Positions 1 through 10,700 of a stretch of 64,000 bases of DNA are shown here, one piece after another. Source of the DNA: Elymus sibiricus (taxonomy: Eukaryota; Streptophyta; Magnoliopsida; Poales; Poaceae); contig CM077672.1 of NCBI GenBank assembly GCA_039707655.1, positions 454,748,390-454,812,389 of the forward strand, given 5' to 3'. Numbering within the stretch: the first letter of the stretch is position 1; every line of letters starts with the position of its first letter. The notes below the pieces were generated by a model. The model was not told the DNA's origin, did no database searches, and worked only from the letters and a program-made list of their open reading frames with translations. The position numbers were made by a program, and so were the translations under genes.

Positions 1-1078
1 GGCAGTGTCGCGGCACCACCAGGTGTTCTTGTTTCCCACAGAAAAGCTGCAACCCGTCGTCAAAGAAGAGCAGCATGAGTCAGATGACCAAGATCCAGCC
101 GCTTCTGCGAGCCAGTCCAACCCCAACGTGCCGGCGGCCGAGGTGTCGAAGGAAAAGGTATTCCAAATGCATGTATTCTCTTCACAGACAGGCCAGTGGG
201 AGAGCCGGGAGTTCACGCCAGGGCGCCACGCCTCAGGACACCTCTACAACGTGGTGACCACGCCGCGTTGTAATGACCAACAGACGTGGTGGTTGGCCGA
301 GCGGACGTGGTGGTCGGCCGAGTATTGGCATGGCTCGCTCTACGTGCACTGCCACAGTGGTGTCCTCATGGTCCTGCATTGTTCGGCCGGGACGTACGAC
401 ATGGTTCAACTCCAGGGCCATCCTCAAGGCGTCGAGAGATTGCATCAATATGCACTGCCGGAGAGGTACTTAGGGAGCTACGATAGAGGGATCCGCTATG
501 CGGTGATCAACGAGTTACAGCTTGAAGTATGGGATCTAACAGAGTTAGGACGAGCAATTGGGATGGACGTTGGCACACAAATCCGACCTTAAAGAGCATG
601 ATCGTACCATGAATTATATGAGGAATCAACCAAGAATGAAACCAAAGATGACATGGGCGGTGGTCGTAAGCAGTAAAGACTTAATTAGACTATTCGAACA
701 TGACAACAATGAAGAAAGCAATGATGATTGTGGTGATGGGACTGGAGAGGATTGGTACATGGAAGGGGAGGTAGAGGAAGAGGAAGAAGATAACTATATC
801 GAGGCACAAGATGAAGAGGAAGAAGAACAAAATAGTTATGATGAGATAAAAGACGAAGAGGAGGAAGAACAAGATATCTACGACAATGACGAGCATTCAG
901 AACTTGAGAGTAGCAATGGTTCTGACTACTCATGGAACTCGGACGAGCACAACTTCATTGATTTTGATAACAATACAATTGCAGAGGAATATGTTTGGGG
1001 ATGGGGTTGCAATATTGTCGGATTCCATCCATACAAGGACGTGCTCCTTCTAAAATTCAGCGACACGGTGGCAGCGTA

Positions 1079-2119
1079 CAGGGCCGTCTCCAGAAATTCG
1101 GGGCCCCGGGCGAAAACCAACATGTGGCCCAAAATTTCAAACAATTCACATAATAGAAGAATTAAATATGCGTAAAGCATACTCTCACTTTATTATACAA
1201 TTTCAAGTATGTTTTATTTGTACCAATGTTTTAAATAGCGGGCTATGCCAAATAGCGACGGACCTCCAAATCAGCTATAGCGGGCTATTTGTATATGAGA
1301 CCATTTAACGGCACCCTGCTGAAAAGGCTATATCCGCTATAGCCGGCTATTTAAAACTATGATTTGTACCTTATTTAGGCATATATCAAATACTAATGCT
1401 AAAAAGGTAAAGGGATTGCAAAGCAATGAACGGACCTCATGTTCTACCAAAAACAAAGATCATTCAAAATCAAACACTAACGCTAATTAGTTTCTAATAG
1501 TAACGATCGCTAGATGACTAGATCATTCAAATACAAAGAAAATGAATTGAAAAAAGAACCTTGCTTTTTGAGATTAAAACACAGCCCGTAGTTAGTTTGG
1601 CCTGGATGTGTTCCTCAATCCTGATTGAAGCAACGAATGAAACCGCGGTCCACGACGACTGTTGCGTCTTCACACGGCAAGATGATCAGCAATGGGATTG
1701 GATCGGAGTTAACTGCGCCGGCGCCGCACGACTGCTAGGGCCTCGTGTAGGACGAGGGTTAGGTCTTCTTCAATCCCCGATAGCTGGTCGCGAGACTGAG
1801 ACGGCGGTTCGCTGCCTGTTCGGCTGCAATCGCGAATCAAGCGGTCTGTATCCAGTCTTCCGATCGTGCTATTGGGCCTCTAACATTCTTTTCTGTAAGT
1901 CTGTTATTTGGGCCTCTAGCACTAGCAGCAAAGACACCCCGTAAGCAGCAAAGATACCACGTAGTCACGTAGCACTCGTACGTTAGTTTCCTGGTTTTTT
2001 TAGCGATCTTTCAGCGGAAGGGAGGCATCGTACGAAGCGATTTTTTTCTCGATGGGGGCCCCACGATTTTGGGGGCCCTGTGCGGTCGCTCACCTCGCTC
2101 CCCCTCATCGACGGGCCTG
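1079..2119. mobile_element. Non-autonomous hAT-like DNA transposon inside the F-box gene
   Basis: The 1,041 bp element starts CAGGGCCGTC and ends, read on the other strand, CAGGCCCGTC, the CAGGG-type terminus of hAT elements. It is flanked by an 8 bp target duplication, gcagcgta (1071-1078) and gcggcgta (2120-2127), with one mismatch. Removing the element and one duplicate rejoins the F-box reading frame in phase, which independently confirms both ends. No transposase is recognisable in it. Confidence 0.85.
1224..1361. mobile_element. 138 bp MITE nested in the hAT-like element
   Basis: The terminal inverted repeats read CAATGTTTTAAATAGCGGGC and CATAGTTTTAAATAGCCGGC over about 23 bp. A perfect 8 bp duplication, ATTTGTAC, flanks the element at 1216-1223 and 1362-1369, which fits a hAT-type MITE. 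It is made largely of repeated GGCTAT and ATAGC motifs. Confidence 0.85.
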
Positions 2120-2275
2120 GCGGCGTATCATCTCCACACTTTGAGAATGCAGTATCTAGGTGACATATATCCTAGACAACATCATCAACAAGCTAGAGAC
2201 GTTGACGGCGCATTCCCCTACCGACCTTGCTATGTCGATGCACTCCCGCCCAGGAAAGCATCCCGGCCATCTTAG

Positions 2276-2551
2276 AAACAACATACCACTGTCTTTGCAA
2301 TTTCATTTACACAATATATATCCTAGTGAGTTATCTTGTCTCGTAGTTATGTATTTTCCTTGGCAGAAGAAAAACTATCATGAAGAATAATATGCTTTTT
2401 ATAGTTATTCTAATCAATGCACTCTTGGATTGAACTCATGTACGTGGTATGTATCTGGTCCATTGGTTAATTTTGGTCCTGATATAAGGATATTTTTGTC
2501 TCGCTACTGATCGTTGATGGTGATTACCAAGGTCCATGTAAAGTTGTGAAC
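2276..2551. other. 3' flank of the F-box gene, no gene seen
   Basis: AT-rich sequence after the F-box stop codon, probably the old 3' untranslated region. I see no coding sequence or repeat structure. Confidence 0.4.
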
Positions 2552-2553
2552 TA

Positions 2554-2630
2554 CCCCCTCCGTTCCTAAATGTAAGACGTTTTGGAGACAAAGTGCATTT
2601 TGGATGGTTATATATTTTTGTGGCAGAGAG
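2554..2630. mobile_element. Internally deleted Stowaway-like MITE
   Basis: It begins CCCCTCCGTTCCTAAATGTA, close to the Triticeae Stowaway terminus CTCCCTCCGTTCC, just after a TA dinucleotide (2552-2553). It ends in a degenerate GCAGAGAG followed by TA. At 77 bp it lacks a good right inverted repeat, so it is a deletion derivative. Confidence 0.55.
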
Positions 2631-2719
2631 TACGTCTAAGATGTTGAGAAGAACACTCCCTCGGGTAGTGGGATATGTGCTGCGCTAAGAGTAGGACAAA
2701 TAAGAACAATGTAATGTTA

Positions 2720-4442
2720 GTGCATCTCCAACGGCGGCCCGTAAATCGCCCGCATCCGTCCGGACCGCGGAAGCCATCCAACGCGGACCTGTATCGGTCC
2801 ACGGCGCGGTCCGGACGTGTTTTCTCCCGTAAACTGGAGACAAACGTGTGTATGGGGGGGGGGGGGGGGGGGGGGGTTGCGGAAGTCCGGACCGCTGCCA
2901 AGCCCGCTTCTGACCGCCCTGCTCCACACACCCTTCTCGCTCCCGCGCGCGCTTCCCGCCCGAAACGGTCAGCGCCGCTCCAGAGCGTCAGTGCGCGCAT
3001 TCATGCCCGGCCAGAGCGGACGCGACCACTTACTGGCACCGGCTTTGAAGCGGCGCGCCGGCCGAGAGAGTGCCGCCCGCGCTACTTCCTGGTGCAGGCG
3101 ACTGCTGCGCGTTCAAACGACACGACGGCCACCCGTCCGTCCGTCTGCCGCCCACATTGATGGCACGCGGTTGCCGAGGCGTCTCCTCCGGCGCCACCCG
3201 TCCGTCCCTTTGCCGCCCGCCATTGGTATATAAACCGCTGCCCCGGCCATAGCCGCAGTCATCCGCCTTCGATCCATCTCCGCACCACTCCCACCCTAGA
3301 TTCCTCCCCCGCCAAAGCTCTCTGAGACGGGCCGATGCCGGACCAGAAGAAGGAGATGGCCGCCATTGCTGCCGGCTGACTGGCCGGCAGGCAGCCGATG
3401 ATGATGTCCCAATGGAGGACGCGGCCGACGACGAGCCGGCGCCACCCTCCTCCTCCGCGCCACCCTCGCACGGTGCATTGCACCATGACCATCGGCGAGG
3501 CCCGTGCCCATTACATGGACATGGTGCGGGAGGAGCAGTTTCGGGAGGCGCACGCCGACGCCGCCTACAATCATCACCTCCTCCAGGAGCACCTGCAGGC
3601 GGAGGAGCAGCTCGCCGCAGGCAGGGCGATCGTGCCGGTCGCGGACCCTGCGGAGCAGGAGGCACTGCTGGAGTCCTACCGCTCCGCCCGCGAGATCCGC
3701 CTCGCCCGGTGGCGGTACCGCCAGCGGGCGGCGCAAGTGGCGGCCGCCTACAAGGAGTGCGGCGATGGGGCGGGCGAGGCGGTGTTCTGCGAGACCAACG
3801 ACGAGGAGAACAACGCTGATGCCGCGCCCCGCCGCCACAACCACGAAGCCGGCACGTCCGCGGGTGCCGCCGGCAGCGAGGAAGAGTAGTGCACGGTAGG
3901 TCGCCGGCGCTCGGGTCCTAGGAAGGCCACCGCTCCTCCCCTCCTGTCGACGCCAAGCTTGGTGGGCTCAACATCGACGGCTGATTAGCCACTTGGCGGC
4001 GACGTGGAGGTGGACAACTTCACTTCTCGGGTCTCCGGAGGCGGAGGCTACGGAGGCGGAGCTAGAGAGCGCCGAGGTGGAGCTGGAGAAGGAGAAGTTT
4101 CAGTTCTCGGGGCTCATGGCCGGACACGGGGAACAGGCGCCGGCGACCATTTAGATTAGGTATTAATTATACCTCCAGAGCCGGATTAGCACCGCTTAGT
4201 TGATGTAAATGTAATGAAATCCGTCATGTATATATGAAATCCGTCATTTTATATGAAATCAGTCATGTTTATATAAAATCCACCCGTGTTTGATCGAATT
4301 TCGTCCGGTTAGTTCGAATTGTTAGGCGGATGTATGCGACTAGCGTTGGATGGCAGCCTCCCGCATCCGTGTCCGCGGACTGGTGCCCCCTGCCCGCGGA
4401 CGGATGCGGGAGAAAATTTGCGGGTTGCCGTTGGAGATGCCC
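2720..4442. mobile_element. PIF/Harbinger-like DNA transposon
   Basis: The terminal inverted repeats are GTGCATCTCCAACGGC (left) and GGGCATCTCCAACGGC (right, other strand), with further similarity inward. A 3 bp TTA target duplication (2717-2719 and 4443-4445) is the hallmark of PIF/Harbinger insertion. The 1,723 bp interior is GC-rich and holds a G run at about 2853-2875, a TATA box (tatataaa, 3227-3234) and a decayed coding region at about 3334-3889. No DDE transposase is seen, so it is non-autonomous. Confidence 0.8.
3398..3889 (+). pseudogene. Ala/Glu/Arg-rich helical ORF inside the Harbinger-like element
   Basis: An open frame of up to 163 residues; the well-formed part starts near 3485 (TIGEARAHYMDMVREEQFRE) and is a charged, Gln/Glu/Ala-rich helical segment (LLQEHLQAEEQLAAG) ending in an acidic tail. 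A TATA box lies about 100 bp before the first upstream ATG (3334), whose frame stops after 14 codons. A second frame from 3412 (MEDAADDEPAPPSSS) looks like the original N-terminus, so at least one frameshift separates the two halves. The protein resembles ORFs carried by many Triticeae non-autonomous elements. I do not recognise a defined domain and assign no function. Confidence 0.35.
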
Positions 4443-4633
4443 TTACCCTGGTACGTCGCACTGAATCCCTAGGATGAGCTTGGATGTTTCTTGGCAATTG
4501 AATTATTGGTTCGTGCAAGCAGTTTCTTCTTATGTGCCTCCAGGACCAGAGGTGGCCATCAAATCCCGATAGGCAGCTTTTACATACGTCCACTGAAACA
4601 AAAGTCTAAAATGAAACATTTTTTTTAAGCTAG

Positions 4634-4888
4634 TCTAAAATAAACCTTGAACTTGTATTCTTAATCTGATTCGAACACTTTTCTAGTCCCGGTTAACCCC
4701 AGCCGTTTTTCGCTCATATAGGTCGTCTGGGCTCCGTGATTGCTTACGTGGCACAAGATCGAAAGGAAGTGCATGCCAGCTGGACAGACTTACGTGGGAC
4801 GCTTGCTAAGCCTACGGGAGGCACGCGTCCTTTCAAAGTTAGGGTTCAATTTAGACTGAGAATATAAGTTCAAGGTTTATTTTGGATT
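4634..4888. mobile_element. Inverted-repeat (MITE-like) element
   Basis: About 30 bp arms, TCTAAAATAAACCTTGAACT at 4634 onward and its near-perfect complement at 4857-4888, bound 255 bp. I could not establish a target duplication, so the superfamily is open. The interior has no ORF. Confidence 0.5.
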
Positions 4889-4969
4889 TAACGAGTCGAG
4901 GTCAGATTTGGTCAAGCTAAACCAGTTTCCAAACTTGGCTTGAGACCAGATCGGAGGCGTGGGCTTGGT

Positions 4970-5304
4970 CTAGGCAAAGAGTGCGACTGCCTAGGGCCCG
5001 GCCAGGGAAGGGGCCCATATCTTGTGTATGTGTGTGTACTCCTGTGTATATACTACAGTTATTATCCAGCCATGGATTCTTTTTCTATAAAAATGCAATG
5101 ACGCTTCGTTCTTTCCAGGAAGCGCCACAATCTCTCTCTCTTCTTCAGTATCCGCCTCCTTCCTTCTCCCCATTGATTGCCACAAGTCCCCAAGAAGCCA
5201 GGGCCCCAGCGATGGAAATTTAATGATTCTTTTCCTTCTATCACCACCTTAATCTTCTTCATTCGATTCGCACTAGGGCCCCTGAAGTGCTAGGGCCGGC
5301 CCTG
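4970..5304. mobile_element. Truncated end of a CAGGGCCGG-type (hAT-like) element
   Basis: The right edge reads CAGGGCCGGCCCTAGCACTT on the minus strand, the same type of terminus as the hAT-like element at 1079. The interior contains matching gggcccggcc and ggggccc blocks near 4995-5012 and 5275. I found no partner left end or target duplication, so this is probably a fragment. Confidence 0.35.
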
Positions 5305-5989
5305 TCTTGAAAGGATCCTAGGCGGCCGTGATGGAACCGACCGGTGGCGGTGTTGCTACAGCGGCCGTCGCGGGCTGGAACTACCGTCTCCCGGACTTTC
5401 ACTTACAACAGACTAGATACGCCTCTCAGGGATTGTCAGAGCCGCGAAGGGGAATCTTTTGTTGATTGTTAGTTTTGAAAGAGCAGTGCTATACACACGA
5501 CACAATCCACACGATTCATACACGATGCTTAAATCCAGCCGGACATGCACAGGATTGAGAAGGGCACCGGCCGCTGGATTAGTACGTCGTGCAAATATCG
5601 GGCAGCATCGTGTGTTTTGAAATGGCTAACCAGACTCTTTTTTTTAACGCAAATGGCTAACCAGACTTGTCGCCCCGTGTCGTGGCGCGGTGGAGTGAAT
5701 TTGCTTTCACTCTGGATCCCAGAGGAGCATGGAACGGTAGAGATTAGGATTTGGCTGATGTGCCCTTTTTTTTTTTTTTTTGAGGGAAAGTGATGCAACT
5801 CGTTCGGTCGGCCAGTGATCACGCCAGTCGTACGCGCGCCGTTGGATCAAACGAAGGTTGCCATCCATGGGATGCGCGCCCTTGTGTGGGGCCACACGTC
5901 CTTGTCAGAATCTCCTCAGTTCCTCTCTCGCCTCACCCTCCCACTGATTCAAGTCCAGAAGGGGCTGCGCGCACACACTGCTACTAGCT
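5305..5989. other. Intergenic DNA, no gene seen
   Basis: No convincing coding sequence. It contains a 17 bp direct duplication (aaatggctaaccagact at 5620-5636 and 5651-5667) around a 14 bp T-rich filler, and a T run at about 5766-5780. Confidence 0.4.
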
Positions 5990-7010
5990 TTGATCTCCTC
6001 CTGCATCCAGATCCAAGGAAAGGGGCTATGCCAACGGACGCATGGCGGCTCACAATGAGCGCGGCGACAACCGTTGCGAGCGAGTGTTGCGGCTGCGGCA
6101 AACCGTCCGACGACGCGTCAAGCCAGACATGGCTGCCGCGAAGAAGCACCACCACTATTGCGAGTCCATGGCGAAGGGCGCTGCTACGAGCCTCATCCGA
6201 CGACGCTTCATCGACGAGCCCGCCGATGATGCTACAACGACGGGCTGCAAGCCGGCGCCCGTGCGTGGCGATGTTGGAACCGGCGAGCGGTGACGCTGGA
6301 ACCCGATGAGCGGCGCAGAAAAGGATTCAAGCGATCAGGAAGCTGCACTTTGCAAGTGCACCGGCCATGGGAGCATTGCATGATATTTTGGTGGTCGGAG
6401 GTCGGCGGGGTTGCGGGGTGTCGGCGGTGGCTTGTGATGGCCGACGGAGGCAAGAAGGTTTGTGCCAGAGTGGATGCTACCAAGCGGTGGGCGAGAATGG
6501 AGGCGAAAAATTTATACTCATCGCGGCTGCAGAGGAGTATATTGTTTTCGAGAGGAAGCAAAACCGTGCCTCTTGTGAAGGAAAAAAAAACGCGTTTTCT
6601 TTTTTTCGTTTTCGAGAGACACCTGCCTCTCACGAAAGCAAAACCGTGTCTCTCACGAAAGGTAAAAAAAAGAAAACGCGTTTTTTTTCGTTTCCGAAAG
6701 ACACGGCCGTGCCTTTCGCGAAAGCAAAACCGTGGGCCTCGCGGAAGCAAAAAAAACGCGTTTTTTTGCGCAGTTTTTTTTTCATCCAAAAACTAAGAAA
6801 GACCGGTGGGAAACTAAAAAACCGAAAAAACAAGAAAAAAAAACCATTTAAAAAGCCAAAAACGCGTGCGAAAAAATAAATAAAAAACAAAATTCGGAGC
6901 GAGCGCCCAGAGCGCGACACGTGGCGGCGTCTGAGAGCGCGCCAAATGACGCGCTCTGAGCCCACCTCAGTGATTGTTGGGAGGCTGAGCGCTTCTTAAT
7001 TAGTTGTTGC
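5990..7010. other. Probable transposon-derived, purine-run-rich region
   Basis: The open frames here are compositional. The region combines a GC-rich block (6040-6300), the degenerate repeat block at 6540-6780, and a segment ending in agcgcgacacgtggcg-type sequence (6905-6960) that I recall recurring near Triticeae DNA transposons. No terminal repeats were defined, so the type of element is unknown. Confidence 0.35.
6540..6780. repeat. Degenerate minisatellite (cgaaagcaaaaccgtg / aaaacgcgttttt)
   Basis: About four imperfect units pair cacgaaagcaaaaccgtg with aaaaacgcgttttttt. The A-run, cgcg, T-run cores are themselves near-palindromic. This produces long spurious Lys/Arg-rich or Phe-rich frames on the two strands. 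Confidence 0.6.
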
Positions 7011-7089
7011 CCTCAATACTCGTGCCACGGCGTGCCAGGCATAATTACGATGGGCTGGGCCGTGCCGCCGAGCCAGCCCGCATAGCTCG

Positions 7090-7756
7090 TGGGCCGTGCC
7101 TGGGCTAGAGATGGCAGCACGCGGGCCCGCCCGGCTAATAATCGTGGCCGTTTGGCCAGCTCTGGTGGGGACTGGGGAGTCGTCGTCGTCTCCTCGTGTC
7201 CAAGCTGCCACCCGCCCCTCTCCCTCCCCACTCCATCCATGGATGCATGCCGTTGCGTCGCGCCTCCCCTCTTCGCTCTGCTCTGCGGTGGACGGTGCGC
7301 AGGCGCAGCCAGGCATTCAAGGCCCGCCCCGCCGCCGCCGCCATCTTCGATCTTCCTCCCCCTTTCCTTCCAGTGCGCGCGGCAGGCAGGCATTCCGTCG
7401 AACGCCTCCGGTGCGCACCCACCCTCCCCCTCCCCCCACCACTTCCGCGGTCGAGTCGGTTCCGTCATCAACCTCTCCTCTCTTCGGAGGACTTCCTTCC
7501 GTAACCAACTGGCTGCTCCTCTCCGTCTCCGTGTGGGCTTCCTTCCTTCCTTCCAATCGTGTTCGACTCCGCCACCCCTCCAATCCCCGCAATACATATA
7601 AGCAGCAGGCACCACCAGATTACCAAACCGGTTTCGATTTCGTCGGATTTCGGGTGCTGTGTTCGTCGGAGAACTTGTCGTGCCGTCGCCGGCCGCATTG
7701 GCGGTGGTGGTGACTGGTGGGTGGCGCTGAAGGTTAGTTTTTGGAGGGGGCGGGCA
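7090..7756 (+). promoter_or_regulatory. GC-rich promoter/leader of the ACC-derived gene
   Basis: This pyrimidine-rich, GC-rich stretch has CCG and TTCC repeats and precedes the ACC start codon. It resembles a plant housekeeping leader, possibly with a leader intron. The long minus-strand frame across it (7013-8062) is a compositional shadow. No single TATA box is convincing. Its survival shows that the 5' end of the ACC copy is of genomic type rather than retroposed. Confidence 0.45.
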
Positions 7757-10700
7757 ATGGCGGGGTCCGACCCGATCAACGAATTCTGCAAGGCGCTTGG
7801 GGGCGACTCGCCGATACGCAGCGTGCTGGTCGCCAACAATGGGATGGCCGCCGTCAAGTTCATGCGCAGCATCCGCGCCTGGGCCTCGGAGACCTTTGGG
7901 ACCGAGAAGGCCGTCCTTCTGGTGGCCATGGCGACCCCGGAGGACCTCCGGGCCAATGCGGAGCATGTACGGATCGCCGACCAATTCCTGGAGGTCCCCG
8001 GTGGAACTAATAACAACAACTATGCAAATGTGCAGCTCATTGTCGAGGTTAGCGCGATTCATCCATCATTCATTCTCCTGCTTTTATATCATCCATGACA
8101 TGTTCATTGTGCTTGGTACTTGACTAGTTACTAGTACATGTTTGTTCGCAATTCACCTGTCATGTCATGATACAGATAGCAGAGAGGACTCGGGTCTCTG
8201 CAGTTTGGCCTGGCTGGGGTCATGCTTCTGAGGACCCAGAGCTTCCAGACGCGCTCAAGGAAAAGGGCATCATCTTTCTTGGGCCACCATCAGTTGCCAT
8301 GGCGGCACTAGGCGATAAGATCGGTTCCTCTCTTATCGCACAGGCAGCAGGAGTTCCAACTCTTCCATGGAGCGGGTCACATGTATGTATGCGTGCCTTC
8401 TCCTATTTCTTTGATAGTGTTTTTTCTCCATCAATGTATACACATATATGTTGCTTAAAACTAACACCAAACGTCTTGCTCTAGGTGAAAGTTCCGCAAG
8501 AAACCTGTCACTCGATACCTGAGGAGATCTATATGAAGGCTTGTGTTTCAACCACAGAGGAAGCAGTGGCGAGTTGTCAAGTAGTGGGATATCCTGCAAT
8601 GATCAAGGCATCATGGGGCGGTGGTGGTAAAGGAATAAGGAAGGTGCACAATGACGATGAGGTGAGAGCCCTGTTTAAGCAAGTTCAAGGAGAAGTCCCT
8701 GGATCGCCTATATTTGTTATGAAGGTGGCGTCTCAGAGCCGACATCTAGAGGTTCAGTTGCTCTGTGACAAGCACGGCAACGTAGCAGCGCTGCACAGTC
8801 GGGACTGTAGTGTTCAGAGAAGGCACCAAAAGATTATTGAAGAGGGACCAATTACAGTTGCTCCTCCAGAAAAGGTTAGAGAGCTTGAGCAAGCAGCAAG
8901 GCGACTTGCTAGATGTGTGCAATATCAAGGTGCAGCTACGGTGGAATATCTGTACAGCATGGAAACAGGTGAATACTATTTCCTGGAGCTTAATCCAAGA
9001 TTGCAGGTAGAACACCCTGTGACCGAATGGATTGCTGGAGTAAACCTACCTGCATCTCAAGTTGCGGTAGGAATGGGCATACCCCTCTACAACATTCCAG
9101 AGATCAGACGCTTTTATGGAGTGGAACATGGAGGTGGCTATCACAGCTGGAAGGAAATATCAGCTGTTGCAGCTAAATTTGACTTGGACAAAGCACAGTC
9201 TGTAAGGCCAACGGGTCACTATGTAGCAGTTCGAGTTACTAGCGAGGATCCAGATGATGGGTTTAAGCCTACTGGTGGAAGAGTGGAGGAGCTAAACTTT
9301 AAAAGTAAACCCAATGTTTGGGCCTATTTCTCGGTTAAGTCTGGAGGAGCAATTCATGAGTTTTCTGATTCTCAGTTTGGTCATGTTTTTGCTTTTGGGG
9401 AATCCAGGTCGTTGGCAATAGCCAATATGGTACTTGGGTTAAAAGAGATCCAGATTCGTGGAGAGATACGCACCAATGTTGATTACACGGTGGATCTCTT
9501 GAATGTCACAGAATACCGAGAAAATAAGATCCACATTGGTTGGCTAGACAGCAGAATAGCTATGCGTGTCAGAGCAGAGAGGCCACCATGGTACCTTTCA
9601 GTTGTTGCTGGAGCTCTATATGAAGCATTAAGCAGGAGCTCGGGTGTTGTGACCGATTATGTCGGTTATCTCAGTAAAGGTCAAATACCACCAAAGCACA
9701 TCTCTCTTGTCAATTTGACTGTAACACTAAATATAGAGGGGATCAAATATACGGTTAAGACAGTAAGAGGTGGACCCGGTAGCTACAAATTAAGAATCAA
9801 TGAATCAGAGATCGAAGCAGAGATGCATTCATTGCGTGATGGCGGGCTCTTAATGCAGTTGGATGGAAACAGTCATGTAATTTACGCAGAGACAGAGGGT
9901 GCTGGTACGCGCCTTCTAATCAATGGTAGAACATGCTTATTACAGAAAGAGCATGATCCTTCCATGCTGTTGGCTGATACACCATGCAAACTTCTTCGGT
10001 TTTTGGTCGCCAATGGTTCTCATGTGGTTGCTGATACACCATATGCTGAGGTGGAGGTCATGAAGATGTGCATGCCACTGTTACTACCGGCCTCTGGCGT
10101 CATTCACTTTGTCATGCCTGAGGGTCAGACCATGCAGGCGAGTGACCTGATAGCAAGGTTGGATCTTGATGACCCATCTTCTGTGAGGAAAGCTGAACCA
10201 TTTCATGGCACCTTCCCAAAACTTGGACCTTCTGCTGCTATTTCTGGCAAAGTTCACCAAAAGTTTGCTGCAAGTGTGAATTCTGCGCGCATGATCCTTG
10301 CAGGATATGAACATAATATCAGTCATGTTGTTCAAGATTTGCTAAACTGCCTAGACAGCCCTGAGCTCCCTTTTCTTCGGTGGCAAAAACTCATGTCCGT
10401 TTTGGCAACACGACTCCCAAAAGATCTTAGGAATGAGTTGGATGGTATGTACAAGGAGTATGAGTTGAATGCTGACTTCCGGAAGGGCAAGGATTTCCCT
10501 GCCAAGTTGATAAGGGAAGCCATTGAGGCAAATCTTGCATACTGTTCTGAGAAAGATAGGATTACTAATGAGAGGCTTATAGAGCCACTTATGAGCCTGG
10601 TCAAGTCATATGAGGGTGGAAGAGAAAGCCATGCTTGCGTTGTTGTCAAGTCTCTGTTTGAGGAGTATTTATCTGTTGAAGAATTGTTCAGTGATGACAT

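Larger units (their letters stand above)
1..2275 (+). pseudogene. F-box-type protein gene, 3' part, frameshifted and split by a transposon
   Basis: The first segment (open to 592) carries a Trp-rich region like the F-box-associated beta-propeller of large grass F-box families. At about 550-560 the frame shifts by one base; translation resumes as LGWTLAHKSDLKEHDRTM, the usual WxLxHKxDL continuation. Next come an acidic Asp/Glu-rich stretch (about 750-950) and the family ending VWGWGCNIVGFHPYKDVLLL. The end is interrupted at 1078 by a hAT-like element and resumes at 2120 as AAYHLHTLRMQYLGD, followed by the typical FPYRPCYVDALP C-terminus and a stop at 2273-2275. The F-box itself would lie upstream of the window. 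Such proteins are substrate adaptors of SCF ubiquitin ligases. Frameshift plus insertion indicate a pseudogene; the class assignment rests on remembered family patterns. Confidence 0.72.

Noticed and set aside
3030..3665. Overlapping minus-strand frames of 182-211 residues
   Set aside because: GC-driven shadows of the Harbinger-element ORF and its leader.
6232..6965. Long frames on both strands, Lys/Arg-rich or Phe-rich
   Set aside because: They are produced by the A-run / cgcg / T-run repeats, not by coding selection.
7013..8062. 349-residue minus-strand open frame across the ACC leader and exon 1
   Set aside because: It is antisense to the ACC start, Arg/Gly/Pro-rich and explained by GC composition; no domain.
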